This document shows, in pieces, positions 46,363 through 56,849 of a stretch of 64,000 nt of DNA. Position numbers and translations under genes: made by a program. The notes beneath the pieces are model-generated. The model was not told the origin of the DNA. It worked only from the letters and a program-made list of their open reading frames with translations, and did no database searches. The stretch spans positions 60,001 to 124,000 of the forward strand of contig CAJNDS010002505.1 in assembly GCA_905221605.1 (NCBI GenBank). Direction: 5' to 3'. Source of the stretch: Symbiodinium natans (taxonomy: Eukaryota > Sar > Dinophyceae > Suessiales > Symbiodiniaceae). The first letter of the stretch is position 1. Each line of letters opens with the position of its first letter.

Positions 46363-47348
46363 TCAAAAGTACGCATACTCCAGAGTCGACCAAGAGGCGC
46401 AAGGCTCCTTTGCACCTTTCGCCGCATTTGCCTCCTTTGCCTCCCCTTCAGCCTTGGTTTTTGGTCCTGGGCAAACACAGATGTCTCCAGCTGGGTACTG
46501 CCTGAGATGCTTAGCAAGGAGGTACGTCATGAAGACCGAAGGCAGGCTGAGGGCGAGCATGAAAAGATTAAAGAGCGCAAAGCCGTCTGATCCGTCTGTG
46601 AGACTCCGGGAGAGATCGGCAAGGGGCCAAATGAGCCAAGACATGCCGGCAGACAGCAAGAAACACGCGGAGGTCATCTTGCTGAAGGTTCGATTCCCGA
46701 AGCTATGGCCTACAAACGTGAAGAAGACTGCAAAGAGGAGGCCCCGGAAGACGGTGAAAGCGCTGAAAGCCACGACTTGAAGCTGTAGCCAAGGCACCAA
46801 GACCACCAAACCCCAAACAAAGCCAAGGATCATCACGAGGCCAAAGGTAAAGGCAAAGCCTCCACGAGCGAAGCTAAGGTTAAACAAGGGTACCAGGAGG
46901 GTCGAAGCCGGAAGGAGCCCCGTGAAGAGCTGGGCGAAGGTATTCTCCGTTTCGTCATCTCCTAATGACGCCAGCCAATCCTTGTTGATGCCAAGGTATG
47001 CGCTGCTGCGAAAAAACTGCGTGGTGAGAAAGATTGCAGCAACAGCAAACTCAAGCGACCAGATCTGCTGCCATAGGGTTAGCCCATGTAGGCGCGGGCG
47101 AGTTCCCGGACCCTCTGGTGCTTTCAGGTTCACCTCTTGCTCTGCTGGCTTTGCTGGCTCTACTGGCTCTGCTGGCTCTGCTGGCTGTACTGGCTCCACT
47201 GGCTCTACTGGTTCTGCTGCCCGCAGCTCCTCTGCATTTAGTGCCCTCAAGATGGCCTCGGGCCGGCCCCACCAGCAAAAGGCCAGGCAGAGGCTCAAGA
47301 GGAGGCACGCGGCACCGTAGCCCGCGAAGATGCTGAAGCGGGAGAGGC
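46363..47348 (-). CDS. SLC43-like MFS transporter, exon 3
   Basis: The last exon, 327 codons plus stop at 46363, of a major-facilitator transporter. It begins LSRFSIFAGYGAACLLLSLC (a membrane span), then has a loop with a Pro/Glu/Ala tandem repeat (EPVEPVEPVQPAEPAEPVEP), then about six more hydrophobic spans, including LWQQIWSLEFAVAAIFLTTQ and FALFNLFMLALSLPSVFMT. The C-terminal tail is charged (KTKAEGEAKEANAAKGAKE). It enters after GTGCAG at 47349 with GC completing a Gly codon from exon 2. It most resembles SLC43/FMP42-type amino-acid transporters, in which an extended loop divides the two halves. Substrate unknown. Confidence 0.85.
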
Positions 47349-47562
47349 CTGCACGTTTCCACATGTGGGTGATGTTGCAAGATTGAGGGTTCTTCTATGC
47401 GAGCACACGTGTTCACGTCTAAATTAGCTTCCGGATTGCTGCTGGACTGTGCTCAATGCACCCGTTTTGGCTTTACCATCTCCCCTGAGCCGTCTTTACT
47501 TGTGAGGTGCCTTCCTCAACCACGAGCTGGTGTGACACATTCCGACAAAAACTCTGACAAGC

Positions 47563-48022
47563 CTGCCAGGTACAATCGGTAGAGGCCAAGGGGTGCCACA
47601 GATGATGAATCCACGAGGCAGTTCAGCAACGTCATCACCAAGGCAAAGTGTCTTGGAGGGACCACAAAGGGGAGCTTCATGGCTTGTACGGTCAAAGCCG
47701 CCCCACCAACCCCGATAAAGCCGAACGCCAGCACGTAGCCGTCAAAGGGAGAGTGCATAGCCTGCATAGCTGTGGATGGAGTGGATGGAGTGGATGCGAG
47801 GAGCAAGAGGCCCCCTGCTTGAAACGTGCCTCCCACCAGCGACAGACGAGCTGGACCCAGCCGGTCCACCAAAAGTCCCAGCAGAGCGAGGGATAACACG
47901 GTCACCAGGTTGCACACTGTAAAGAGCAGGATCATCCGACTGGTCCTTTCTGCACAGGAGCCCTGAACGGAGTCCTCAACCTGGCACACTTCCGCGTAGA
48001 CGCCGTCCTCTTCCAAGAGCGC
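47563..48022 (-). CDS. SLC43-like MFS transporter, exon 2
   Basis: Encodes ALLEEDGVYAEVCQ, then the first spans including MILLFTVCNLVTVLSLALLG, and the MFS motif-A-like GLLVDRLGPARLSLVGG between spans 2 and 3. Later come AFGFIGVGGAALTVQAMKLP and LVMTLLNCLVDSSSVAPLGL. It starts at 48022 after GCGAG, phase 0. It ends after CTGGCAG at a GC donor (47562-47561), one base into a Gly codon. Both splice junctions rejoin family sequence: GWASLQ-ALLEEDG and LYLAG-LSRFS. Confidence 0.88.
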
Positions 48023-48245
48023 CTCGCGACTGGCAAACAAAAGAGGCTCTAAGCTCTGATAAAGACAAGAAGCTCAAGGCTACGGATACATCTCTTCTGA
48101 CTGTTCTGACTTCTTCCAACATGTGCTTGCATTGCCAGCAACTCTCCAGAACAGACGGGAGAGAAGCAGATCTAGCACGTTGGCAAGCCTTCCAATTTCT
48201 TAATCTACATCTGGCTCGACATCTGACCGAACGCAGTAGAAGCGC

Positions 48246-48365
48246 CTGAAGGGAGGCCCAGCCATAGAAGTAAAAGGAGAAGAAGAAGGTCATCAAACTT
48301 CCCAATACTACCATGAGCCATTCCCGGGCACCGGACTTCGGAACTTGGCCCTCCTTCCCAGCCAT
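48246..48365 (-). CDS. SLC43-like MFS transporter, exon 1 (start)
   Basis: Forty codons from the ATG at 48365: MAGKEGQVPKSGAREWLMVV then LGSLMTFFFSFYFYGWASLQ, a short cytoplasmic head and the first membrane span. The donor is GC (CTTCAG|GCGCTT), intron 223 bp. A further in-frame ATG lies 13 codons upstream (48404), inside a small TGCAACGCTTG duplication. I chose 48365 because it starts a charged head typical of MFS proteins. The full protein is about 521 residues, close to SLC43 members. I saw no spliced-leader site. Confidence 0.8.
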
Positions 48366-48763
48366 TGTAGCGCAAGCGTTGCACGTTGTACAAGCGTTGC
48401 ACAAGCTGCCGAAGTTGCCGAAGACGAGAGGCGGCGCTTAAGCCAAATGCTCAAGGCGACAAGCGCAGGGAGATCTAGAGACAAGACTGCACAAGCTGTG
48501 TCACAACAGTATGTCTAGTATGTCAAGCTCATCTTGTGAAGCACCAACTTCCTGAGGGCCTCGCTCTGCACAAAAAGGCTCAGGCTGGGACGGAGATTTC
48601 GAAGAGCGGGGAAGAGTCTAAGAGCACCTTCACACATGGCCCTTGTCGAAAACTTGCGCAAAACGCAGAGACTGCAACACTACTGCAGCCGATGCCAATC
48701 TGAACAGATTAATTCGCCTGGCTTCGGCAGCAACAATCTGCTAATTGGCACCTATTCGCACCA

Positions 48764-48807
48764 TTAAATCATGATTTAATTTTATTTGCAATTAAATCAT
48801 GATTTAA
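48764..48807. repeat. two copies of palindrome AAATCATGATTT
   Basis: ATTAAATCATGATTTAAT occurs twice, about 27 bp apart, flanking TTTATTTGC. Each copy is a perfect inverted repeat. Confidence 0.85.
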
Positions 48808-48820
48808 TTGTACTATCATT

Positions 48821-49255
48821 ACTACTATTAGTAATTCTTATTATTGCTATTACTACTCTTCTTACTCTTATTATCATTATTATTACTATTACTCTTATTA
48901 TTACTATTGTTATTACCATTACTATGATTATTATTCTTAGTATTATTATTACTACTATTTTTATTACGATTATTATTCTTAGTACTATCATTATTGTTAT
49001 TCTTCTTAGTACTATTATTATTAGTATTCTTCTTCTTCTTCTTAGTACTATTGTTATTACTATTATTATTATTACTATTATTACTATTATTACTATTATT
49101 ACTATTATTACTATTATTACTATTATTACTATTATTACTATTATTACTATTATTACTATTATTACTATTATTACTATTATTACTATTATTACTATTATTA
49201 CTATTATTACTATTATTACTATTATTACTATTATCACTACTATTATTAATTATTA
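48821..49255. repeat. (ATTACTATT)n array
   Basis: A 9-bp TTACTATTA unit, perfect from about 49055 to 49238 (around 20 copies) and degenerate before that. Frames of pure Ile/Thr or Asn/Ser that cross it are artefacts. Confidence 0.95.
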
Positions 49256-49483
49256 CTATTCTCAGTCGGCGCCAATTTTCGTTGATCATGGTGGAAGGCA
49301 ACGGGACTTTGCTCATGTGCTCGCCTCTGTCCTGACATGTTAAGTGGCCACATTGAATGTCTTCAGTTGAACGGGCCTGGGGCTCACTGCTAGGTGCTGC
49401 TGGCCCGCAGACATATACACATCTGTACCGCCTGGGCTTGAAGGCAGCCTACGGTTGATGCTGAGCCAAAAGTAGCGTTAACA

Positions 49484-49834
49484 TTATGCCTTCCACATCT
49501 TCCACACATCCGTGCATGCGGATTCTCTGAGTTCGGGATCCTTTGCTGGATTCTCCGGCATCCCTGGGACTTTCTGTGAGGATTTGCTGCAGTTTACAGA
49601 CTTTCGCTCGATGGGAGCCTCTGTGAGCCTGAGCGTGCAAGGCGGAGCCTCCGAAGGCCCATCAGCTTTGAACGCCGTTCTGGTACCAAACCCGAAGGCC
49701 CACTCGCGCAGGTCACAATGGAGGTTGGTTGGGCTAGGCAAGCATACACGTACAAGAATGCTCTGGACTAATTGCAGTTCGTGCTCCTCATAAGTGCAGG
49801 CTTCAGAACTGTGTGTCAGATGGCACATTTCCAA
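49484..49834 (-). CDS. unrecognised ORF, possible exon
   Basis: A 116-codon minus-strand frame with CTYEEHELQLVQSILVRVCL and RESACTDVWKMWK. The plus strand over the same bases is also open. No family recognised. Confidence 0.25.
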   Translation of the reverse strand: MEMCHLTHSSEACTYEEHELQLVQSILVRVCLPSPTNLHCDLREWAFGFGTRTAFKADGPSEAPPCTLRLTEAPIERKSVNCSKSSQKVPGMPENPAKDPELRESACTDVWKMWKA

Positions 49835-50597
49835 GGAAGAGCAGCTCCTTCGTTGCGCCTCCTCAGGGTGAAACTGTACTGTACTGGGCCCTGGGCGTGA
49901 CTTGCAGGGTCACGAAGAATTTCCACTAAGCAGCTGGAAAACAAGAATGCCAAGGCTAGAGCACCTCATCAGAAACCAATTGGCTTAATGGCAATCTTCG
50001 TAGAAAAGAAACAGATCTACCTCTTCAAAGTTCACACACCCTGCTCCCGAGCCCCAAACCAGGCTCGGACCCGCCGCGCCCTCTGTACATCTCTGTACAT
50101 TCAGCCTTCTTAGAAGGCCGATATGAAATCCAACACTGAGGCAAGGTTCGTGACTTTTTTGTTTTTGTTGAATGCTTGTTGGAACGCACAGCAACCACTG
50201 CACCCCAAACTTCACTCTGAAGATTTGTGGAAGCATGTTCAGAGCCCATGTCCCAAGCGCCGCTCAGAGCCGCACACAAGCTGGCCGGGGAATCGGGAAG
50301 TAGCGACGGCCCTGCCAACGAACGACACATCAGGACCGATGGCCAAAAAATGATCCGAAGCCTAAGGACGGTAGCAGCCGCCTGGGAGTCTAGAAGTACG
50401 CAGTCGACCGAAGCGTCCCAAAAGCAAGATGCGTGCCTTGACGTGCGTGGGAAAGCTGTGATAGCCCCGCCGCTTCTTCAAGTACCAGAGGCTCATAAGG
50501 AGCTCCTAGCTGAGCTGTTAGCTGTGCAATGCAAAGGTCTCTTGAAAGGAGTGAAAAGAGACCTTCACGGACCTATCGTGGGCTTCCGGAAATAGGG

Positions 50598-50667
50598 CCG
50601 GGGGGGGGGGGGGGGGGGGGGGGTGGACTGTACCCTTTTGGGGGGGGGGGGGGGGGGGGGGGGGGGC
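50598..50667. repeat. two long poly-G tracts
   Basis: Runs of about 23 and 26 G flanking GTGGACTGTACCCTTTT. They lie just downstream (in transcription direction) of the last visible exon of the gene at 50.7-52.3 kb. Confidence 0.9.
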
Positions 50668-50763
50668 GGGGAGGGCGTCAACATGCCCACCTATGTTTCT
50701 TGGGCTATATTGGGGGGGTTCCCCTCCATTTGTCACACCAAGACCTTGTCAGAATATGTCCTA

Positions 50764-50872
50764 GGTCCTCCTCATCGAATTCCTCCTCAGGCTCTGCTCC
50801 GGTAATGGCGGCAGCCAGCAAACCCAGTCGGCCGTTGTTGATCGACATGTCAAAGAGGCCCTTCTCAAAGAC
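50764..50872 (-). CDS. unknown-family gene B, last visible exon
   Basis: Reads VFEKGLFDMSINNGRLGLLA then AAITGAEPEEEFDEEDLG. It enters after TTCCAG|GTC, phase 0. The acidic tail GAEPEEEFDEEDLG is a strong coding signature. The 3' end is nominal; GA after GGACCTAG is one possible donor. Confidence 0.6.
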
Positions 50873-50943
50873 CTGGAAGATTCGGAATTATTCGGGATTA
50901 TCGTGGGGGGAAAGACAGGATGGAGCCCGCAGAAACGCCCGGC

Positions 50944-51310
50944 CTCGTCCTCCTCCAACAAGCCCGCTGGGTCGAAAACTGATCCTTCAGCGGCAGCTCG
51001 GTGCTCCGCGGCATACCCAGGCCGTCCAACTTCCAGAAGGCCGCCAAGCAGACACTGGTCCAGAAATGGGTTGAACTCCAGAGGCTGCAGCTCAGAACTC
51101 TGAGAGAAGGACTGCACTGCCACGGAGGCCAACATTTCAACGCGCCTTTGCTTCAGCAAGCGCATGTCTGAGAAGGACACGCTCTTCGACAGGGAGGGCG
51201 AAGGCTTGCTCCGCATGGCTCCCTTAGATGGCTTGGGCTTCGTGGCAGACAGCAGCGGCAGGGACATCAGCGGCAGAAGCGGGGCCTCAGACAACACATC
51301 TTTCAGACTC
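50944..51310 (-). CDS. unknown-family gene B, long exon
   Basis: Contains SKSVSFSDMRLLKQRRVEML, then LQPLEFNPFLDQCLLGGLLE and SVFDPAGLLEEDE. It is probably cytoplasmic, with no membrane span or known motif. The proposed exit is a GC donor (GACGAG|GCCGGG), phase 0, with a 71-bp intron to the next exon. Without that intron the reading drifts into non-coding sequence. The 5' boundary is approximate. Confidence 0.55.
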
Positions 51311-51639
51311 TCTCAGCCGCATAGAAATTGTACATGTGGTCACGCGGTAAATGGTGCGTCATGAGTCTGGACCTATGGCACCCGCTCGAGCACAAATCAT
51401 TTCGAGAACTGGGGCGTGTAGGAAAAATGTGCTGGGTTCAGGGCCGTCAGCGGGCCAGGCAGGGGATCCAGCATCAAGCTGCCGGAGCCTGAGCGCGTCA
51501 TATGATATGCCATACCTATGGCTGGGTACCGGTCGCGGCAGCTCGTTTCAAGCTCTTGTCGTACAGCCTTTACTGGCAGTACATCCTTACAGCGGCCGTC
51601 TGAGGGGCGAAGGGGAGGCCTGTTACAAGCCTTTGTTCC

Positions 51640-51830
51640 GCCAGCCCAGAATCTTTCCCCATGCGCTCGCAGACACGTCTGAACACATCAGACTTCGACG
51701 GCAGCGAGAACACAAGGAGAACTGACAAGGCCCGCGGCGGGGCTTCTGGCCACAGGGCGAGGTGGAAGCTCTGCCAGGCCTCGGAGCTTCGGGTCAGAAA
51801 GGAATCCACTGCTACAGCTCCTCGTATGCA
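51640..51830 (-). CDS. unknown-family gene B, exon
   Basis: Encodes VDSFLTRSSEAWQSFHLALW then PEAPPRALSVLLVFSLPSKS and DVFRRVCERMGK. The frame stays open to 51570, but the last part looks less coding. A TA microsatellite separates it from the upstream exon. Confidence 0.5.
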
Positions 51831-51862
51831 TATATATATATATACATATATATATATATCAT
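51831..51862. repeat. (TA)n microsatellite
   Basis: Alternating TA with two CA interruptions, lying between two coding segments of gene B and probably intronic. Confidence 0.9.
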
Positions 51863-51863
51863 C

Positions 51864-51975
51864 CGCACGGTTGGAGGTTTCAACTAGAACGGCCATGGGA
51901 AACTTTGTAAGGGGCTCATACGGAGTGAGTTCCTCTGCAGCAATTTGCAGCATCCATATCGGATCACGCCGGAAA
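51864..51975 (-). CDS. unknown-family gene B, exon
   Basis: Encodes IWMLQIAAEELTPYEPLTKF then PMAVLVETSNRA. Strong coding character. It ends just before the TA repeat; GA is the likely donor. Family unknown. Confidence 0.5.
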
Positions 51976-52079
51976 GAGGCAGGTTATAACATGTTTGGAA
52001 CGTTCGGCCAGACTTGCAGATGTCGGTTTGTCGGTGAGATTTGTTGTGATTTGCTTACAACTTGGATCCCAGCTTCGCA

Positions 52080-52263
52080 GATCGACGTCCACCATTCCGT
52101 CCCTCTTATGGTCAGTATCCGGTTGTGCTGTCGCAGGACCCAAGGCATCTTCTCCGTACAGCTCCTGCCCACGGTGATGGTCTCCTCTCTCTCTATCGAG
52201 GCATGGTTCCAGAAGCTCGCTCCGTTTGGGAGTAGCTCATGCAACTTCACGCAGCGGGTTGCC
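52080..52263 (-). CDS. unknown-family gene B, first visible exon
   Basis: After CCCTAG the minus strand reads ATRCVKLHELLPNGASFWNH, then REETITVGRSCTEKMPWVLR and RILTIRGTEWWTSICEAGI, with a GT donor near 52078 (GTTGTAAGC). The E-T-I-T-V-G-R stretch is faintly reminiscent of an FHA domain core but is too weak to assign. Confidence 0.48.
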
Positions 52264-53133
52264 TAGGGTCAGAGGTTCAAGCTTGAGACCGAGGCTTCAG
52301 GTGCCCCCAAATCCCCCAAAGCCCCGTAACACAAAAATTCTGCTGGCGGAGATGCCTTGTGGAGATGACGAGCTTAATATAGCTGAATCAGGTTTATGGT
52401 GCTGCCCTTAAGCTTGAAAGCACACTGGGTTCTTTGTTCCTGCTTAATGGTTTAACGGATGGTCGCTGACGCATCTGGCACAACGCGGGCTACAGCAAGC
52501 TTCTTTGATATGCTGAGGGTCTGTCCGCTGTGGCACAGAAGGCAAGGTAGGCGAAGAATGACTGTGGCTCACTGCACCTGGTGGGTCACGGAAGCGCTAG
52601 TGTAGTCCTAGGAATTGTCACGGGTCTGCTGTCTGCAGCATACTCTCAACCTGGACTTCTATCAAGCCCTGAAATTGCACATCTTCATGCTTGAGTTCCA
52701 AAGGACATATTCACTGTGTTACGGCTTGAAAAAGACACGAAGCCAACACCATAGGCACAAGCGCGGTGCTTCGAGTTGCAGGCACGGCGGAGTGCATTCA
52801 GCGACATGGGCCATGGAGGTGGCAGAAAGCTGTCAGCGGGCAGCCGACACACAGCACAGCTGCAAGTGGCCTAAGTGGCCTTCCTCAAAGGTGGCGCTCT
52901 CCGAAAAAAATCGGATCTCCACTCTCGTTTTTCGGGCGCTTCGGAAAGGTGCCCGGTTTTCGTGAAGCCTGTGCTCAGCTTGGGGTCTGATACGGCTCTC
53001 ATCGGTTCATCTTCCGGAAAATTTGTGGCTGACCACGGACTTGCGACGGGTGTGCCCAAGCTCTATCAAGGCGCCCAAATGAGCTGCACGCATGGACGGA
53101 ACACGATGGAACGCCCTGTTATCTGCAGATCGT

Positions 53134-53619
53134 TTACAAAAAGCCAGAGGTAGGCTGGACAACATGCTGTCTGTGCGTTGCCCCGATTATGCCGCGAGAC
53201 GACACGAGGTAGCCTCCCATTTTCCAAGCTCTTGCCAAACCTGCCATCTCCTTTAAGCCAAAGCCAGCCCCAAACTCTGAGAAATTCTGAGAATCCCTTC
53301 CTGCCAAGCCCAACCAGAACATAAATCCCATTGCAAACCCCCGAGGTTCCATGAGAGCGAAAAGAGTGAAACAACGAACTGGCCTGGCCTGTCTCGCGAG
53401 CCTTCGGAGCTCGGGCCAGGGAGATCTGCTCGAGCCACGTGAGGTTGGGCCCTTGGCAGTAGAGATGTTTGGGTCTAATTTTGAGGTTTTGAGTTGAGCT
53501 TTGTCAGTTTCAGTTGAAGGTGTCACACCATCCTTCGGCCAGAAGTCCCGACTCGACAGCGTGTCTTGAAGCACTGACTCCCGTTGTGCTTGCCCGGCCG
53601 TGGCGTTTTGGTACTCCAC
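53134..53619 (-). CDS. unrecognised ORF, 161 codons
   Basis: A continuous minus-strand frame with QAQRESVLQDTLSSRDFWPK and PWPELRRLARQARPVRCFTL. No family known. It may mix a real exon with intron read-through. Confidence 0.28.
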   Translation of the reverse strand: MEYQNATAGQAQRESVLQDTLSSRDFWPKDGVTPSTETDKAQLKTSKLDPNISTAKGPTSRGSSRSPWPELRRLARQARPVRCFTLFALMEPRGFAMGFMFWLGLAGRDSQNFSEFGAGFGLKEMAGLARAWKMGGYLVSSRGIIGATHRQHVVQPTSGFL

Positions 53620-54029
53620 TTACAGGAGTATAGAGCTACAACAACCGAAGATGGACTGACTGCACTACTGGACTCGTGGTCCACATTGAGTCTATAGGTG
53701 TTTTCATGACACACGGCCTTGTGCACTTCGGACTCTGCAGGATCTCAGTTTGGGGTTACCGCACGGCCTTCCGGTGTTGGAGCTATCTACGCATCATGCT
53801 GACTGAGCCTGTGGCGGAAGTTTGGGGAACCAGGCATATTCCCTGCCCCGCGAGCCACTTTGGACTTCACGCCCTTCCAGTGTTTGCCTGTGCAGCAGCT
53901 GAAATCCTGCACTTCCAATGCTCTGGCAGGACGACCATCTCATGACACACAGCCACAGACTTCAAACGAGCAAAAAGGCGCCTCCTAGCTGCGTTGTGGA
54001 CATGGACAGCCTCGCAAAGCTCCCTCCCT

Positions 54030-54236
54030 CCCGCTCTCCCGCTCTCCCTCTCTTCCTCTCTCCCTCCCTCCCTCGCTCCCTCCCTCTCTCTTCTTCTTCT
54101 TCTTCTTCTTCTTCTTCTGCTGGGCTTAGGGGTGCCCCCCCGCGCACGGAGCGCGCCCGAGGCTGAGTCAGGTCCAGTGAGACCACTACGACAGGCGCTT
54201 ACACGGTTGGACCCGGCGCTACTACATTCGCTCGCC

Positions 54237-54273
<37 letters not shown>

Positions 54274-54340
54274 CGCTCCGTTTCTTTGTTCTCTGTCTCA
54301 CACTCTGACGCTTTTCTCTCTCTCTCTCTCTCTCTTCAGA
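54030..54340. repeat. CT-rich microsatellites
   Basis: CTCC-type run (54030-54085), (CTT)n (54092-54117), and two (CT)n runs (54240-54270 and 54317-54337). The Arg/Glu-rich minus-strand frame here is an artefact. Confidence 0.88.
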
Positions 54341-55332
54341 CACTCAGCGCACTGGTTGAAGTCTACTTGTCGCTCTCGCAGCGGTCCGTATGCACTACAG
54401 GGACGCACGGCCGGAACACTGCGGAAATGTCAACCTAAAACAAAGACCTAAGCTTTTTGGGCAGGGCTCATGCCAAGCTCAGCGGCCGGCTTGAAGAGCA
54501 TGCGCTGCCCTTCGTTGCGCAAGGGTTCGGGCCCAGCCTCTGCAGAAAGGCTGCCAAACGAAGTTGTCTCAAGGGCTACAACTAGGTGGCAGCTGCGCCA
54601 TGTCCTGCGGCTCCTAGTTTTCCAACCTGTTCTCGCTTTGTTGCCTTTGTGGACAAGTCAGCAAGAAGTTCTGCCGGAAACTGCAAGTTGAACCTTGGAG
54701 GGGAACCATACAAATGTCATAGTCACGAACCCCACTTCCCGGCCATGGCCAGTGGCTGTTGAAGTTTCGGGTGTAGAGAGTTTAGTGTTGAGCCTCGAGG
54801 GTTTCGATTGCTTCTGGCGGCGATGCGAGGCTGGCTTTTTGGGTTGCTTGGCATCTAAGGATAGTTACATGGTCACATGGTCCCTTAATATGGTCCCTGA
54901 CCTCCCTTTTGAGGGTTACCGGGTTCTGATGTATGGGCCCTTGGGTGTTTTCGCCGTCTAGAGCTGGCCTCGATGCCCTGGTCTCGTATCCGCTGCAGCT
55001 GGCGGATAATCTTCGCACGCTTCACCTTGTCCTGGAAGGCGTAGTGGGCTTGGGCACATGGGCATAGGGAGGTCCTTAAATCCCTTAAACCCTCAATTTA
55101 CATCCTAGTTTAGTGCTGCCGAGGCCTCGGGCCGAAGGTGTATAGGTCAGAACAGGCACCCCCCTCCAAATCCTCCCCCCAAGCCCACCAAGCCCAAAGC
55201 CACACATCGGCCCCCTTCTTTTGCCTGGAAAGGGCACCCCTTCCGTGGGCGACCACAATCTGAAAGCGGAAGGTTCGCCACCCCGCCTAGCAGGCACCCC
55301 CCTTCCACCCCTCATTTCTGCCGCCCGCCCGC

Positions 55333-55458
55333 CGGAACCCTAAACCCTAAACCCAACCCTTATTGCTTGGGGTCCAGCGACTTGGGCGCTGCGGAATCAC
55401 CATGCTCACGCGGATGCGCTGGGCCGGGCCGAGGCGGGTCGCGTAGCGTTAAAATTAA
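55333..55458. repeat. dispersed telomere-like/core element, copy 2 (5'-short)
   Basis: Starts GGAACCCTAAACCCTAAACC and runs straight into the core CTTATTGCTTGGGGTCCAGC, ending GCGTAGCGTTAAAATTAA. The longer degenerate 5' part present in copies 1 and 3 is missing. In the core, GGTCCAGCG (55371-55379) can pair with CGCTGGGCC (55417-55425), allowing one G-U pair. Confidence 0.92.
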
Positions 55459-55759
55459 TGTGTCTCCGTAAAGGTTGAAACCTGTCAATTTGTAGACTCA
55501 CTTGATCCCAGCCTCATTTGTGGTGTCGGTGCTCTTGCTCGGCTGTAATATTAAGGCTCCAGGGGCTGAGCATTAACGGCTTCGGGGTTTTAGGATTGTT
55601 TGACATGCGCTTTGAGACTGGGTGAGGTCTCGGAATGTCTAGCACACGGGTGAGGCCGCAACAGAAACATGGAGAGTACACAGCGACGTGCAACAAAAAC
55701 AGTGCAGGCAGGTAACCAGGTCTGCGGTATTCAGAACCGCAATCCGTGGAACTAAATCC

Positions 55760-55830
55760 GTCCTAAACCCTAAACCCTAAAACCTTTATCCCCAAACCCG
55801 AAACCCTGAACCCACAACCCTAAATAAACT
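55760..55830. repeat. degenerate telomere-like tract
   Basis: CCTAAACCCTAAACCCTAAA followed by decaying CCCGAAACCC/CCCTGAACCC words, with no core element attached. Confidence 0.75.
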
Positions 55831-56264
55831 AAACCTGCAGTGGGTGCAGTTCCAGGTCTCAGCGTTTTTCGTGATACAGCTGGCCCCGTCTTCTGCTACA
55901 GTCTGGGGCTGTATTCCTGGTGCCTGTTGCGGGCCACCTGTTTCTGTTACGGAGTTCATTCAAGAATGGCCAACCCATCGCCTGCCTTCTCCAAGAAAAG
56001 GACGTCGTCGATGCTGATGCAATGACCTCGACACGTGTGGCTTACAGTTCAGGATGAATAGGATTCAAGGGTTGGGGGACCTCTGCTGGCTGAAAGAAAT
56101 CTCCACCAACATATGCAAACAAAGGCAACTCACCTACAAACAGCTGCAGAACATGAGCCCCGGAAGAGACTTCGAGGAATACTACTTGCTATAACGTAGG
56201 AATGTGAAAAACACCCATTGTTTGTGACCGTTTTGGTGGTTCGAAATTATGCCATACAAAAATC

Positions 56265-56375
56265 ACGTATGTGCATATGTGTATATGCATGTATATATAC
56301 ATATACATATACAATCATATACATATACGTATACATATACATATACATATACACGTATATGTATATAGATATCCC
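56265..56375. repeat. (ATATAC)n/(TA)n microsatellite
   Basis: Alternating purine-pyrimidine repeats of TATACA and TATGTA types. Tyr/Ile-rich frames crossing it are artefacts. Confidence 0.9.
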
Positions 56376-56756
56376 CTACGTGCTGTGTAAGTGTGCAGTG
56401 TATATTCCGTGTCCTAAACCCGGACTCGCTGAGGCGCCTACCAGTGACAATCAAGGGATACAGGTTCTTCAGGAGAAGCTCCTTCGCTGCTGAGTAAGAA
56501 AAGCACTTGGGTGCCCCCAAAGTCGTTTCACCGTCGCGCGAATGTAGAGGCTGGCCGGACTTTGTGCTTCTGACCCATTGGCGCACTCAAGACACCGACC
56601 TCTGTCCGGATGCCCTCGGGAATTGTCTCATCATCGAAGAACCCTAGAGCCTTCAGTGGCCACTTCTCACAAGCATCCTGCATCACCTGCGTCTTTAGGG
56701 ATTATTCGTTCCTCTGAAGCTCTCTCGGGCGGTGCGACACGAGTCCCGGACTGTAA

Positions 56757-56849
56757 GGCCCTTCACGAACTCGCACTGGCTCACCGTCCCGCTGCCCTCC
56801 AGGTCAATTTCCCTTAGTCGGGCCATGTGCCCCAGTACAACTCTGAATG
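56757..56849 (-). CDS. EF-hand gene, EF-hand exon 4
   Basis: Reads VVLGHMARLREIDLEGSGTV then SQCEFVKGLT. The loop D-L-E-G-S-G-T-V-S-Q-C-E fits a 12-residue EF-hand loop (acidic at 1 and 12, Gly at 6, hydrophobic at 8). The acceptor is probably ATTCAG; the exit is probably GT after CTTACA. The exon or exons between this and the 57.9 kb exon were not found. Confidence 0.68.

Noticed and set aside
46680-46698. GGTTCGATTCCC, resembling a Pol III B box or tRNA T-arm
   Set aside because: It lies inside the transporter coding exon and no tRNA fold surrounds it.
47034-47336. Plus-strand Ala/Leu-rich ORFs
   Set aside because: Antisense to the repeat-encoding loop of the transporter exon.
48786-49343. 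185-codon Ile/Thr ORF and 162-codon Asn/Ser ORF
   Set aside because: Pure translation of the ATTACTATT array.
49455-49475. Possible spliced-leader relic (TTTTGGCTCA on the minus strand)
   Set aside because: Only about ten bases agree with the dinoflagellate spliced leader and the rest diverges; within chance for this length.
53867-54343. 158-codon Arg/Glu-rich minus ORF
   Set aside because: Comes from CT microsatellites and has no partner exons.
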